From Saprospiraceae bacterium (GTDB lineage: Bacteria; Bacteroidota; Bacteroidia; Chitinophagales; Saprospiraceae), in contig JAGQWZ010000603.1 in assembly GCA_020436835.1 (NCBI GenBank), positions 1-38,660 of the forward strand: a stretch of DNA of 38,660 bases. The letters are read 5' to 3'. Positions 18,601-26,250 of this stretch are shown here, piece after piece. The translations under genes and the position numbers were made by a program. Under the pieces are notes generated by a model. The model was not told the origin of the DNA, searched no databases, and saw nothing but the letters and a program-made list of their open reading frames with translations. Position 1 is the first letter of the stretch; each line of letters starts with the position of its first letter.

Positions 18601-19187
18601 ATGAGCGATATGAAACCATCACCAGTCAACGGGATGATATCGTAGATGCCAGGGATTCACTGATGGAGACGATCAAAGAAATTGAGGACAAGGCGACCAC
18701 CCGGTTTATGGAGGCTTTTACTCAGGTCCGCGAAAATTTCATCGAGGTATTCCGCAGCCTCTTCACGGAAGATGATACCTGCGATATGATTCTTCTGGAG
18801 CCCGAGTCTCCACTCACATCCGGCATCGAGATTATTGCGAAGCCGAAAGGAAAAAGACCTAAAGCGTTAAGTCAGCTCTCAGGCGGCGAAAAGACACTCA
18901 CCGCTATTGCACTCTTATTTGGGCTCTATCTGTTGAAACCGGCACCATTCTGCATCTTTGACGAGGTGGATGCTCCTTTGGATGATACGAACATTGAGAA
19001 ATTCAATAAGATCATTCGGAATTTCAGTTCCCGGAGCCAATTTATAATTGTGACGCACAATAAACTAACAATGGCTTCGGTAAACGTGATTTATGGCGTC
19101 TACATGGAAGAACAGGGGATTTCGAATGTGAGTCCGGTTGATTTCCGCAGTTTTACTCATACCAGCCTCCTGGAAGTCACAAGTTAG
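15630..19187 (+). CDS. smc: Chromosome segregation protein SMC
   Basis: A 1185-residue SMC ATPase of normal full length. The N-terminal head has the Walker A motif GPNGAGKSN (31-39). Coiled coil runs to about residue 500, the hinge covers about 515-640, and a second coiled coil follows to about 1010. The C-terminal head has the signature LSGGEKTLTAIAL (from 1083) and Walker B ending in FDEVDAPLDD (D1111, E1112). It forms a dimeric ring with ScpA and ScpB that organises and segregates the chromosome. Translation begins at GTG 15630 (MRLQKLEIKGFKSFA), which is the conserved start. No scpA or scpB lies nearby. The gene has its own promoter just upstream and may be leaderless. Confidence 0.97.
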   Translation: MRLQKLEIKGFKSFANETVIHFNEDVIGVVGPNGAGKSNLVDAIRWVLGEQKSKDLRLEKMQDVIFNGTKKRKAGGVAYVALTFENTKNLLPTEYQTVTIARYLYRSGESEYRLNNVVCRLKDIRSLFLDTGIGSNSYAIIALGMVEDILSDKDNARRKMFEQAAGISKYKTRKAETINKLNATQADLDRVEDLLFEIEGNMKTLEKQAKRTKKFFELKEQYRELSIQLAVIKIKDLKENYNSLSETIGKEQDTYRAMDSRLHQLESDLESLKQKHLDKEKSLSDFQRSMNELISSIRTGENEKKIVEQKQDFLKQNRNNTENRLRLNRDRIDTIQASLGKYKVEIEEIKLAESELQRELEEAISELDKIRSGHGSTKETLDQIMKGHQAKQTALVAMEKRLVVNDTNSQSTQREIEKIKEQISSRSEEYQQIENALDALSKKLIGQTELIEALEQKELERQSEIASLEEEEDRVSKSLNDVNRQMDAKQHEFDLIKSLVDKLEGFPDSIKFLNKSEKWGKNVPLLSDLIYCPEHYRVIIENYLEPYLNHYVVDSLDDAAAAIKLLSNAQKGRANFFVLEAFGESLSPAVSIENAHQAVGVVEVEEKYRPVVNYLLHNVFIVEDSNDLDRDLLDSNITILSADGLYVKRKHSLSGGSVGLFEGKKLGRKKHLKKLEETLRELQGKAEVKENKLDEINDKLADLQEAEDAQELDLERKRLEELKREEVYLRSRQEHFQDLQTGSDRTIGDLRENLTTLASEEEELKKQIDKLRSEVDAEHEEMVSVDNTYTEIASQLAHQNALVNAKNIELVKIQGNLQTIEREQSFSNHQIQELTQQLESDTVLLEEIEGEQEELVQKWHDLDSSLKDFYEVRKSRESDLSGLEQSYYEARGEISGLEDQIRLTHKKQNDQQQLINDLKDSFTEVKFKMSNVGERLKIEFDIELNQVLQQEEVDEEINLTELDEKVERLRNRIQNYGEINPMAVEAYDEMHERYETITSQRDDIVDARDSLMETIKEIEDKATTRFMEAFTQVRENFIEVFRSLFTEDDTCDMILLEPESPLTSGIEIIAKPKGKRPKALSQLSGGEKTLTAIALLFGLYLLKPAPFCIFDEVDAPLDDTNIEKFNKIIRNFSSRSQFIIVTHNKLTMASVNVIYGVYMEEQGISNVSPVDFRSFTHTSLLEVTS

Positions 19188-19236
19188 AAAGGTACTGTCC
19201 ATCAACTCCATTCCAGGTAGAGCATTATTGATCCTT

Positions 19237-19893
19237 CTATGGAGTATCCAGTTCGATCAAACCGTGCTCCAGTGCATAGACGATCATTTCCGTTGGAGAG
19301 GTCAATTTTAATTTTTTGAGGATATTCTTACGATGTGTGTAGATCGTGTGCGGACTAATGTGTAACTCGGCTGCGATCTCCTTGGCAATTTTACCTTTGG
19401 CGACCAGGGTGAGAATCTCCTTCTCCCGCGGGCTGAGTGGTGTCGCCGTACAATTTTCTGACTTGGAGGGAAAGGAGCGTTCAATGATCAGGTCAAGGAT
19501 CTTATGGCAGTAGAATTTATCACCCTTGGCAGTAGCACGGACTGCCTCCAGGATTTCCACTTCGTCACACTGTTTGGTCAAAAAAGAATTTACTCCGTCT
19601 TCCAGAACCTGGTAAATTCTCTCCTTGCGATCATCGGAGCTGATGACCAGAATATCCGTATCCGGCGCGATTCCTTTGATTTGTCCGGCTATTTTGGAGT
19701 CAAAATATCCCGGTTGATTATAGTCAATGATCACAATATCGGGATGTTCCATGCTAATTGCTTCCAGAAGCGACTCGCCGTCACCGGCTTCTCCGACTAC
19801 CTCAATTTCTTCTGCTTCTTTCAACACCTCCACCAGGCCGACACGACATAGTACCTGTGCATCAGCTACCACTACCCGTACTTTGTCACCCAT
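19237..19893 (-). CDS. NarL/LuxR-type response regulator (orphan)
   Basis: A 218-residue two-domain regulator. The receiver (about 1-120) has a phosphoacceptor candidate D57 in IVIIDYNQPG, S85/S86 in place of the usual Thr/Ser, and K107 in FLTKQ. The N-terminal acidic pair is reduced: VVADAQ has one Asp (D11) where most family members have two. The LuxR-type helix-turn-helix (about 150-212) is complete (PLSPREKEILTLVAKG, KEIAAELHISPHTIYTHRKN). It binds DNA and switches transcription in response to a signal. No histidine kinase is next to it, so the partner is unknown. The gene converges on smc with 49 bp between stops. Confidence 0.9.
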   Translation of the reverse strand: MGDKVRVVVADAQVLCRVGLVEVLKEAEEIEVVGEAGDGESLLEAISMEHPDIVIIDYNQPGYFDSKIAGQIKGIAPDTDILVISSDDRKERIYQVLEDGVNSFLTKQCDEVEILEAVRATAKGDKFYCHKILDLIIERSFPSKSENCTATPLSPREKEILTLVAKGKIAKEIAAELHISPHTIYTHRKNILKKLKLTSPTEMIVYALEHGLIELDTP

Positions 19894-20172
19894 TTGCTAA
19901 TTAGACTAAATATAAATAAAACAAAAATAGAAAGTTTTGTTCAAATTTTCCCGAATCCGTACTGCATACAGATACGGCCTTTCGGGATTGAATCTACGAT
20001 ATCTGTCAATGCATTCTCTTGTTGCTGCATAATCGGAAAAAAATCTTCATATGAGGGGGTATTTTGTTGCGAAAACTTTGATGCCGGTGGTTTTCGATCA
20101 TATTTTAACCTTCCAATAATTAGCAAGTAAAATGACCTGAGTAAGCATACAACTTTCTACCTTAGCACTACC

Positions 20173-21345
20173 ATGAGATCACCTTCATCTAAATATGAAA
20201 AAAGAGGCGTTTCCGCCACCAAAGACGAAGTGCATGAAGCGATCAAAGGGCTTGACAAGGGACTTTATCCTTCAGCCTTTTGTAAGATCATGCCTGATGT
20301 CGTTGGGGGAGATGACAATTACTGCAATATCATGCATGCCGATACTGCCGGCACAAAAACCAGTCTGGCCTATCTGTACTGGAAACAGACCGGCAAAGAC
20401 ACCATCTGGAGCAACATCGTCCAGGATGCCATTGTAATGAATTTAGACGATATGGCCTGCGTAGGTTGTACATCGGATATTGTGCTGTCGTCAACCATTG
20501 GCCGAAACAAAAATTTAATTCCGGGTTCGGTAATCAAATCATTGATTCAGGGAACTGCAGCTTTTGTCGATAAATTGGCGGAATATGGGGTGATGGTGCA
20601 TTTGGCGGGTGGTGAAACGGCCGATGTTGGAGATATCGTTCGCACGCTGGATGTGGGTTTTACCACTTTTGCCAGGATGAAGCGATCAGAATTGATTATC
20701 AACAACATTCAAGCGGGAGATGTTATTGTCGGACTTGGATCTTCAGGTCAGTCGGTATATGAGGATTCATATAACAGTGGTATCGGGAGTAACGGATTGA
20801 CGGCTGCCAGGCATGATGTATTATCAAAATACTATGTGCAGCATTTTCCCGATAGCTACGATCATCATACACCGGAAGATGTACTTTTTACCGGACCACA
20901 TCTTCTCACCGATCCGGTTCCCGGTATGGAGGATGTTGATATTGGCACGTTGCTGCTCTCTCCAACTCGTACCTATTTGCCGGTCCTTACCCAGATCTAT
21001 GCGGCTCATCGCCAGGATCTGCATGGGGTGATTCATTGTACTGGTGGAGGTCAGACTAAGGTGTCCAAATTCATTGAAAATAAACATGTGATAAAGGACA
21101 ACCTGATGGATGTGCCGATGGTCTTCCGGTTGATCCAGAGCGCGTCGGGCACCGATTGGAAGGAAATGTATCAAGTCTTTAATATGGGCCACCGGATTGA
21201 ACTGTACACCAGTGCTGGAGCAGTTGATGATCTGATCCAATTTGCCAGAACTTTTGACATCGAGGCTCAGGTAATCGGCCACGTAGAGGAGTCATCTTCA
21301 AACCGGGTTACGATCAGGTCGGAATTTGGCACCTTTGAGTACTAG
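20173..21345 (+). CDS. purM: Phosphoribosylformylglycinamidine cyclo-ligase (AIR synthetase)
   Basis: A 390-residue PurM of the longer Bacteroidota type. It catalyses the ATP-dependent ring closure of FGAM to AIR, step five of purine synthesis, in the cytosol. The N-terminal KYEKRGVSATKDEV, the stretch HADTAGTKTSLAYLYWKQTG, SSTIGRNKNLIPG, HLAGGETADVGD, and the C-terminal HCTGGGQTKVSKFI fit the family and its ATP- and substrate-binding segments. ATG 20173 is preceded by TACCTTAG (20158-20165), a near match to the TAnnTTTG box, suggesting a very short leader. It is not adjacent to other purine genes; purB lies about 1.6 kb away on the other strand. Confidence 0.93.
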   Translation: MRSPSSKYEKRGVSATKDEVHEAIKGLDKGLYPSAFCKIMPDVVGGDDNYCNIMHADTAGTKTSLAYLYWKQTGKDTIWSNIVQDAIVMNLDDMACVGCTSDIVLSSTIGRNKNLIPGSVIKSLIQGTAAFVDKLAEYGVMVHLAGGETADVGDIVRTLDVGFTTFARMKRSELIINNIQAGDVIVGLGSSGQSVYEDSYNSGIGSNGLTAARHDVLSKYYVQHFPDSYDHHTPEDVLFTGPHLLTDPVPGMEDVDIGTLLLSPTRTYLPVLTQIYAAHRQDLHGVIHCTGGGQTKVSKFIENKHVIKDNLMDVPMVFRLIQSASGTDWKEMYQVFNMGHRIELYTSAGAVDDLIQFARTFDIEAQVIGHVEESSSNRVTIRSEFGTFEY

Positions 21346-21373
21346 AAAATTAATTTGACCTGGTTACATCGAT

Positions 21374-21721
21374 TTAAAGTTCCAGTCCATCGTCTTTTGC
21401 CCGTCGGTAATAAATAAGCAGCGCGAGGCCACCCAATATAAAAATCATGGAAAAATATCCGGCACCGTCGTTCATCGTAGTGGCACTTTCAAGAAAATGT
21501 CCAATGAAGAGGGCCAGACCAATGGCGATAGATACAAATCCATATTTGAGATTGTTGTGTATCGAAGGTAATTTCCGGAATATCGAAGCATCCTGCCCCG
21601 TCTCGATGAGTGCCATTCTTTCCCGGTGCCGTGTTCTGAAGTAGAGGAAAGATACGAAGCCGATACAACCAAAAACTGCAACGATTCCTACCACGGGTAT
21701 AATTGTTTCTCCAAATCCCAT
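21374..21721 (-). CDS. DUF6249-like small membrane protein
   Basis: A 115-residue protein with three membrane segments: about 7-27 (IIPVVGIVAVFGCIGFVSFL), 62-78 (FVSIAIGLALFIGHFL) and 91-106 (YFSMIFILGGLALLIYY). A short basic linker (RTRHRERMALIETGQD) joins the first two and is typical of the DUF6249 family of Bacteroidota, which often accompany ECF sigma/anti-sigma genes; here an ECF pair begins 221 bp away, divergently. Its function is unknown. The family assignment rests on my reading of the linker motif. Confidence 0.65.
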   Translation of the reverse strand: MGFGETIIPVVGIVAVFGCIGFVSFLYFRTRHRERMALIETGQDASIFRKLPSIHNNLKYGFVSIAIGLALFIGHFLESATTMNDGAGYFSMIFILGGLALLIYYRRAKDDGLEL

Positions 21722-21942
21722 TTTTAATGCATTTTGAAATTTTATGAATAAACTGATTGTGACTTTGGACGATTCAAGATATTCGTCGGTTACAAAATTT
21801 CTTACATGACCTGAAATTAATCTCGTGCCAGTCGTCTCTACACTTTTAAATTATAAGGAATAATGCAAATTCTGCTGCCTGAATTATCTATTTTGTAACG
21901 AAGAAGGTAGAATTTGCGTCCAAAGACCAAAGTTTACCGGTA

Positions 21943-22479
21943 TTGCCTGAACCACATAAAGTATCGTTTTTGGAGAGTCAGCGTGACATTCGGCATATTG
22001 TGGACCAGTATGGCGATTTGGTGATGACGTTATGCAGAAAGATATTGGTTGATCAGCATTTGGCCGAAGAAGCCACCCAGGACACTTTCATCAAAGCGTA
22101 TAAGAACCTGGATAAGTTCAGAGAAGACTCGAGTCTGCGAACGTGGATTTATCGAATTGCCTACAACACTGCCATCGACTACCGCCGAAGAAGGAAGAGG
22201 AAGGTCATGGCTATGGATGAAATGACAGAAAGGGTATCCCCAACAGATTTGAAAGACGGACAGACCCGGTTGAAAGAAAAGGAAGAATCAAGGAGGGTAT
22301 CCCAGGCGATCCGTAAATTACCGGCAGATCAGGCAGCTTTGATCAATTTGTATTATTTAGAAGAGAAAAAAATAAAGGAAGTTTGTGAGATTACCGGACT
22401 TACCGAATCAAATGTTAAGATCAGATTATTTAGAGCTAGAAAACAACTGGCGGAAATCTTGAGTCAAAAAAATAAATAG
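21943..22479 (+). CDS. ECF-type RNA polymerase sigma factor
   Basis: A 178-residue sigma-70 family protein with only regions 2 and 4, as in the ECF group. Region 2 (about 20-85) includes ILVDQHLAEEATQDTFIKAY and LRTWIYRIAYNTAIDYRRR; region 4 (about 125-175) has LPADQAALINLYYLEEKKIK and ITGLTESNVKIRLFRARKQL. It directs RNA polymerase to a small set of promoters, probably for an envelope or stress response. The start is a TTG at 21943; no ATG fits. The next gene begins 4 bp after its stop and is a membrane anti-sigma candidate, so the two form one operon. Confidence 0.9.
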   Translation: MPEPHKVSFLESQRDIRHIVDQYGDLVMTLCRKILVDQHLAEEATQDTFIKAYKNLDKFREDSSLRTWIYRIAYNTAIDYRRRRKRKVMAMDEMTERVSPTDLKDGQTRLKEKEESRRVSQAIRKLPADQAALINLYYLEEKKIKEVCEITGLTESNVKIRLFRARKQLAEILSQKNK

Positions 22480-22483
22480 GTAT

Positions 22484-22978
22484 ATGGAAAGAGAAGATGA
22501 GAGACTTTTATGGAAGTATTTGGATGGACAATTGACGGGAGATGAAGAACTTGACCTTTTTCAGAGAATTCAGACCAATCCTGAAATTAAACAACATCTG
22601 GCTGAATTAAAGATTCTGGATAATAATCTCCATAGAACGAAGGTTTTTCGAATGAGTGATGAGCTCAAGACCCAAATATTAAATAAAACGATTTATAAAC
22701 ATACCGTATCCATTTCAGGGACAGAATTGAATTGGAAGAATCTTGGATCATTTGCCATTTTTAATATTTTGCTCCTGGCGGTCGGAACTTCAGTAATCTA
22801 TTTCAATTATCAACAATTTCTTACCACCAATTCATCCCTGATTTCTCAGATAGCAGATGCTTTCCAGAATCCATTAATTCAGATCTTTTTCCTGATCTCA
22901 ATGGGTGTTTTTTCTCTATTTATCCTGGATCAGATTTTATTGAAGAGAACTCACCAACGTGCTACTACCCCGGTGTAA
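22484..22978 (+). CDS. Membrane anti-sigma factor candidate
   Basis: A 164-residue protein encoded 4 bp after the ECF sigma gene. The N-terminal 80 residues (RLLWKYLDGQLTGDEELDLF, IQTNPEIKQHLAELKILDN) fit an anti-sigma domain in which a short helix bundle would hold the sigma factor; the zinc-binding HxxxCxxC motif of many such proteins is absent. Two membrane segments follow, about 88-108 and 131-152. The role is inferred mainly from position and shape. The 3' end overlaps the end of purB by 28 bp on the opposite strand. Confidence 0.75.
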   Translation: MEREDERLLWKYLDGQLTGDEELDLFQRIQTNPEIKQHLAELKILDNNLHRTKVFRMSDELKTQILNKTIYKHTVSISGTELNWKNLGSFAIFNILLLAVGTSVIYFNYQQFLTTNSSLISQIADAFQNPLIQIFFLISMGVFSLFILDQILLKRTHQRATTPV

Positions 22979-24291
22979 TTTTCGGGTGTGATCTTTTTCA
23001 GTTCGTCTTTCACGGTTTCCGGAACCGGCAGGGTGTCGATAAATTCAAGAAGTTGAATTTTATTCATAGCTCCTTTTCCTCTTGTATGTTTTTTTAACAG
23101 CTCATAAGGCTGGGGTACACCTTCTCTTCGCAATACCGTTTGATATGCTTCTGCGACTACTGCCCAATTGTTTTCCAGATCCTGGTTGATCATTTCCCGG
23201 TTTAGATTTAATTTGTTGAGTCCTTTGATAATCGACTTAAACGAAATAAGTGAATGTGCCATTGGTACCCCAACATTACGCAAGACGGTACTATCGGTCA
23301 AATCGCGTTGCCAACGGGAGATCGGCAGTTTTTCGGAAAGGTGTCTGAAGATTGCATTTGCAACTCCCAAATTGCCTTCCGCATTTTCGAAATCAATGGG
23401 ATTTACCTTATGGGGCATGGTGGAAGAACCCACTTCATTCTCATTTACTTTTTGTGAAAAATAATTAATGGAAATATACATCCATATATCCCGGCAGAGG
23501 TCAATCAAGATGGTATTGATGCGCGAGAGCGTGTCAAAAATTACAGCCATCTGGTCGTAGTGATCTATCTGAGTGGTGTACTTCAACCTTTTAAGACCCA
23601 GTGATTCAATAAATTGATCTGAAAAAGAAATCCAGTCAATATCCGGGTAAGTGACCACGTGAGCATTCAGGTTACCTACAGCGCCGCCAAATTTGCCATA
23701 AACAGGCTTTGAATAAAGTTGATGCATCTGCATCTGAATCCGGTCGATAAAAACATAGATCTCTTTGCCAAGAAGGGTAGGAGAGGCAGGTTGGCCATGA
23801 GTACGTGACAACATCGGAACGTCCTGCCACATCTTGGCAAGGGATGACAATGTATCTTTTAAACTGTGTAGCACCGGAATATATACAGTGTGCATTGCTT
23901 CCCGCAGGGACAAAGGAATGGCTGTATTATTTATATCCTGGCTGGTCAGTCCGAAGTGGATGAATTCAGCATATTTACCAATATTTAGTTCGTTAAATTT
24001 TTCTTTTAAAAAATATTCAACTGCTTTAACATCGTGGTTGGTAATGCTTTCAATTTCTTTGACTTTTTCTGCCTCATGCAAAGAGAAATTCTCAGCTATT
24101 TTTTTTAAATCATCGATTTTCTCTTTTGGAAAATCTGTAAGGGCAGGTAGTTTGATCGATAATAAATGGATGAAATAGTAGATTTCAACGTGAATACGGT
24201 ATTTGATCAAAGCATATTCGGAGAAGAATTCAGACAGTTCTTTCGTTTTATTTGCGTAGCGCCCATCAACAGGCGATATAGCTGTAAGCAT
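22951..24291 (-). CDS. purB: Adenylosuccinate lyase
   Basis: A 446-residue lyase of the E. coli PurB type (N-terminus LTAISPVDGRYANKTKELSE). It catalyses two steps of purine synthesis: SAICAR to AICAR plus fumarate, and adenylosuccinate to AMP plus fumarate. The fumarase/aspartase superfamily signature SSTMPHKVNPIDFENAEGN is intact, with the catalytic Ser in the SST loop; the His candidates are in SRTHGQPASP and in the FGLTSQDINNTA region. It begins 26 bp after the M1 aminopeptidase stop and is probably cotranscribed with the two peptidases. Its 3' end overlaps the anti-sigma gene by 28 bp. Confidence 0.95.
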   Translation of the reverse strand: MLTAISPVDGRYANKTKELSEFFSEYALIKYRIHVEIYYFIHLLSIKLPALTDFPKEKIDDLKKIAENFSLHEAEKVKEIESITNHDVKAVEYFLKEKFNELNIGKYAEFIHFGLTSQDINNTAIPLSLREAMHTVYIPVLHSLKDTLSSLAKMWQDVPMLSRTHGQPASPTLLGKEIYVFIDRIQMQMHQLYSKPVYGKFGGAVGNLNAHVVTYPDIDWISFSDQFIESLGLKRLKYTTQIDHYDQMAVIFDTLSRINTILIDLCRDIWMYISINYFSQKVNENEVGSSTMPHKVNPIDFENAEGNLGVANAIFRHLSEKLPISRWQRDLTDSTVLRNVGVPMAHSLISFKSIIKGLNKLNLNREMINQDLENNWAVVAEAYQTVLRREGVPQPYELLKKHTRGKGAMNKIQLLEFIDTLPVPETVKDELKKITPENYTGVVARW

Positions 24292-24317
24292 TTCGGATTA
24301 TTTACATTTTTAAAAAT

Positions 24318-26192
24318 TCATATTGCCGGTTGTGCAGTCAGCAGATCACGTATTGACTTACTTGAAATAGAGTGATAATTTTTTTCTGCTTTATTAAAAA
24401 TCTGCTCCGCCAAATCTCTCCGGCCCGTTTCCAACAGCGCCTTGAATAGTGGAAGTAGAAATTTCCTCCTTCCCACTTCCGTCAGAAAAACTTCCAGTTG
24501 TTTTTGATTATGATTTTCCACATAACCACTTTTTATTGAAAGCTCGAGCCAGGCAGCTAGTATTTCTGCATTCCCTGAATCTGAAAAATTATAGACGTTG
24601 TCTATTTTTTCGTAAAAGCTGGTGTGAAGCTCTGTCGGTAAGTGTCTGATAAAGTGTAACCATTCGTGGGTAGTCCAGGTCCTTGTACTGGACCGGTCTA
24701 AGCGACCTATCCTTACAAATTCCTTTACCCGCCGGTCAACTTGCTCGAATTTATTTGAAATAATCTCGGCATGTTGGTCCGGAATCCCTGGGTGGTATAG
24801 CCAGGCTTTCAGATCAAAATCAATATTTAATGAATCCAGCAGGTGTTGTTGCACATATTGTTCCCATTGTTCGGTAGAAATCGACTTAAAACTGTAATCG
24901 GAGAAATATTGCTTGAGAAAAGCATCGAAGGTTTGCCTGCCTACCTCTTTTTCAAGGGTTTTTAACAGTAGTGCCCCCTTTTCATACGCTATATCATTCA
25001 TTCCATCATCTGGATCTCTTCCTGCCAATTGAAGCTTGAGGTGCGTATCGGCACTTGAATCTCCCAGATCTGAAATTGTACGCATGAGGTCCTGGAATCC
25101 CAGGAGAGCCAGCATATCGGCATACTCTTTTCCATACAGTTTTTCCATGATACGATTTTCCAGGTATACAGTATGTCCTTCATTGATCCAGAAATCTTCC
25201 CAGGTGGCGTTGGTAACCAAGTTGCCGGACCAGGAATGGGCCAGTTCGTGAGCGATGAGCGCTGTTAATGACCGGTCTCCTGCAATGATTGTAGGTGTGG
25301 CAAATGTCAAGCGGGGATTCTCCATGCCACCAAAGGGAAAGCTTGGTGGAAGTACGATGAGATCATATCGTTCCCATTGATAAGGACCAAACAAGGACTC
25401 GGCGGTTGTTACCATCTTTTCAAGATCAGCAAATTCGAATGCTGCGGCATCGATCAGGCCGGGTTCGGCGTAGACGCCGCATCGATCGGGGATGGCACTA
25501 AAGGACAGATCACCCACGGCTAAAGCCAGCAGATATGCAGGAATCGGTTGGTTCATGTCAAACTCATATACTCCTGTATCGTTTTTTTCCCGGGGATTGC
25601 CGGCACTCATCACTGCCAACAATTGTTTGGGAACTTTGATCTTGGCGTGGTACGTAAATCGAATGCCGGGGCTATCCTGAATGGGAATCCAGCTCCGGGT
25701 AAGGACTGCCTGACCCTGGGTAAACAGAAAGGGTTCTTGCTTATCATGCGTTTGCTGAGGGCTGAGCCATTGCAGAGCGTCTGCTTCCGGTGAAGTTTGG
25801 TAGAAGATCCTGATTTTGTTAATCCCGGATTCCGGCAGTTCAATCGAAAGAGGAGATCCCAGAAAAGGTGCTTCAGGACCAATATTAAATTCCCCCGGTA
25901 TCCACGATCCATTACTTTCCAGAGTCACACTATCAATTTGCAAACCATTTATATCCAGTGTGATATTTCTTGCTGATGAATCTGTCCTTAACGCATACTC
26001 AGCACTACCACTGATCAGGTGCTTTTCGAAGTCAACCGTGAGATCCAGTTCAAGATGTTGAATCACAGCTTCGGCAACATTGGCGTAGGTATGAGCATCG
26101 ATCGGTGCTGGTATGGGGGGATACTCCTTTTTTACCATATTTTTGCAACTTATGAGTAAGAGGATGGCAAAGACCCATTCTTTATTTCGCAT
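24318..26192 (-). CDS. M1 family aminopeptidase, LTA4-hydrolase-like, lipoprotein
   Basis: A 624-residue zinc aminopeptidase of the leukotriene A4 hydrolase subgroup. The N-terminus (VFAILLLISC) is a lipoprotein signal. The substrate-binding GGMENPR (E291) and the zinc motif HELAH (H315, E316, H319) with E338 have the same spacings as in human LTA4H, and AYEKGALLLKTLE holds the catalytic Tyr. The last 150 or so residues form the helical C-terminal domain. It would remove N-terminal residues from peptides at the envelope. Upstream by 58 bp is the M19 dipeptidase gene and downstream by 26 bp is purB; all are on the minus strand. Confidence 0.9.
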   Translation of the reverse strand: MRNKEWVFAILLLISCKNMVKKEYPPIPAPIDAHTYANVAEAVIQHLELDLTVDFEKHLISGSAEYALRTDSSARNITLDINGLQIDSVTLESNGSWIPGEFNIGPEAPFLGSPLSIELPESGINKIRIFYQTSPEADALQWLSPQQTHDKQEPFLFTQGQAVLTRSWIPIQDSPGIRFTYHAKIKVPKQLLAVMSAGNPREKNDTGVYEFDMNQPIPAYLLALAVGDLSFSAIPDRCGVYAEPGLIDAAAFEFADLEKMVTTAESLFGPYQWERYDLIVLPPSFPFGGMENPRLTFATPTIIAGDRSLTALIAHELAHSWSGNLVTNATWEDFWINEGHTVYLENRIMEKLYGKEYADMLALLGFQDLMRTISDLGDSSADTHLKLQLAGRDPDDGMNDIAYEKGALLLKTLEKEVGRQTFDAFLKQYFSDYSFKSISTEQWEQYVQQHLLDSLNIDFDLKAWLYHPGIPDQHAEIISNKFEQVDRRVKEFVRIGRLDRSSTRTWTTHEWLHFIRHLPTELHTSFYEKIDNVYNFSDSGNAEILAAWLELSIKSGYVENHNQKQLEVFLTEVGRRKFLLPLFKALLETGRRDLAEQIFNKAEKNYHSISSKSIRDLLTAQPAI

Positions 26193-26250
26193 AGACCAAG
26201 GACTGATTCAGACTGCAAATTTACATATCTCCATTCAACAGTGGAAGATC

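Noticed and set aside
19205..19245. Inverted repeat ACTCCAT/ATGGAGT between smc and the response regulator as a terminator
   Set aside because: The 7-bp arms are 27 nt apart, overlap a stop codon and lack a T tract.
20173..24291. Purine operon of purM and purB
   Set aside because: They lie on opposite strands with four unrelated or regulatory genes and divergent units around them.
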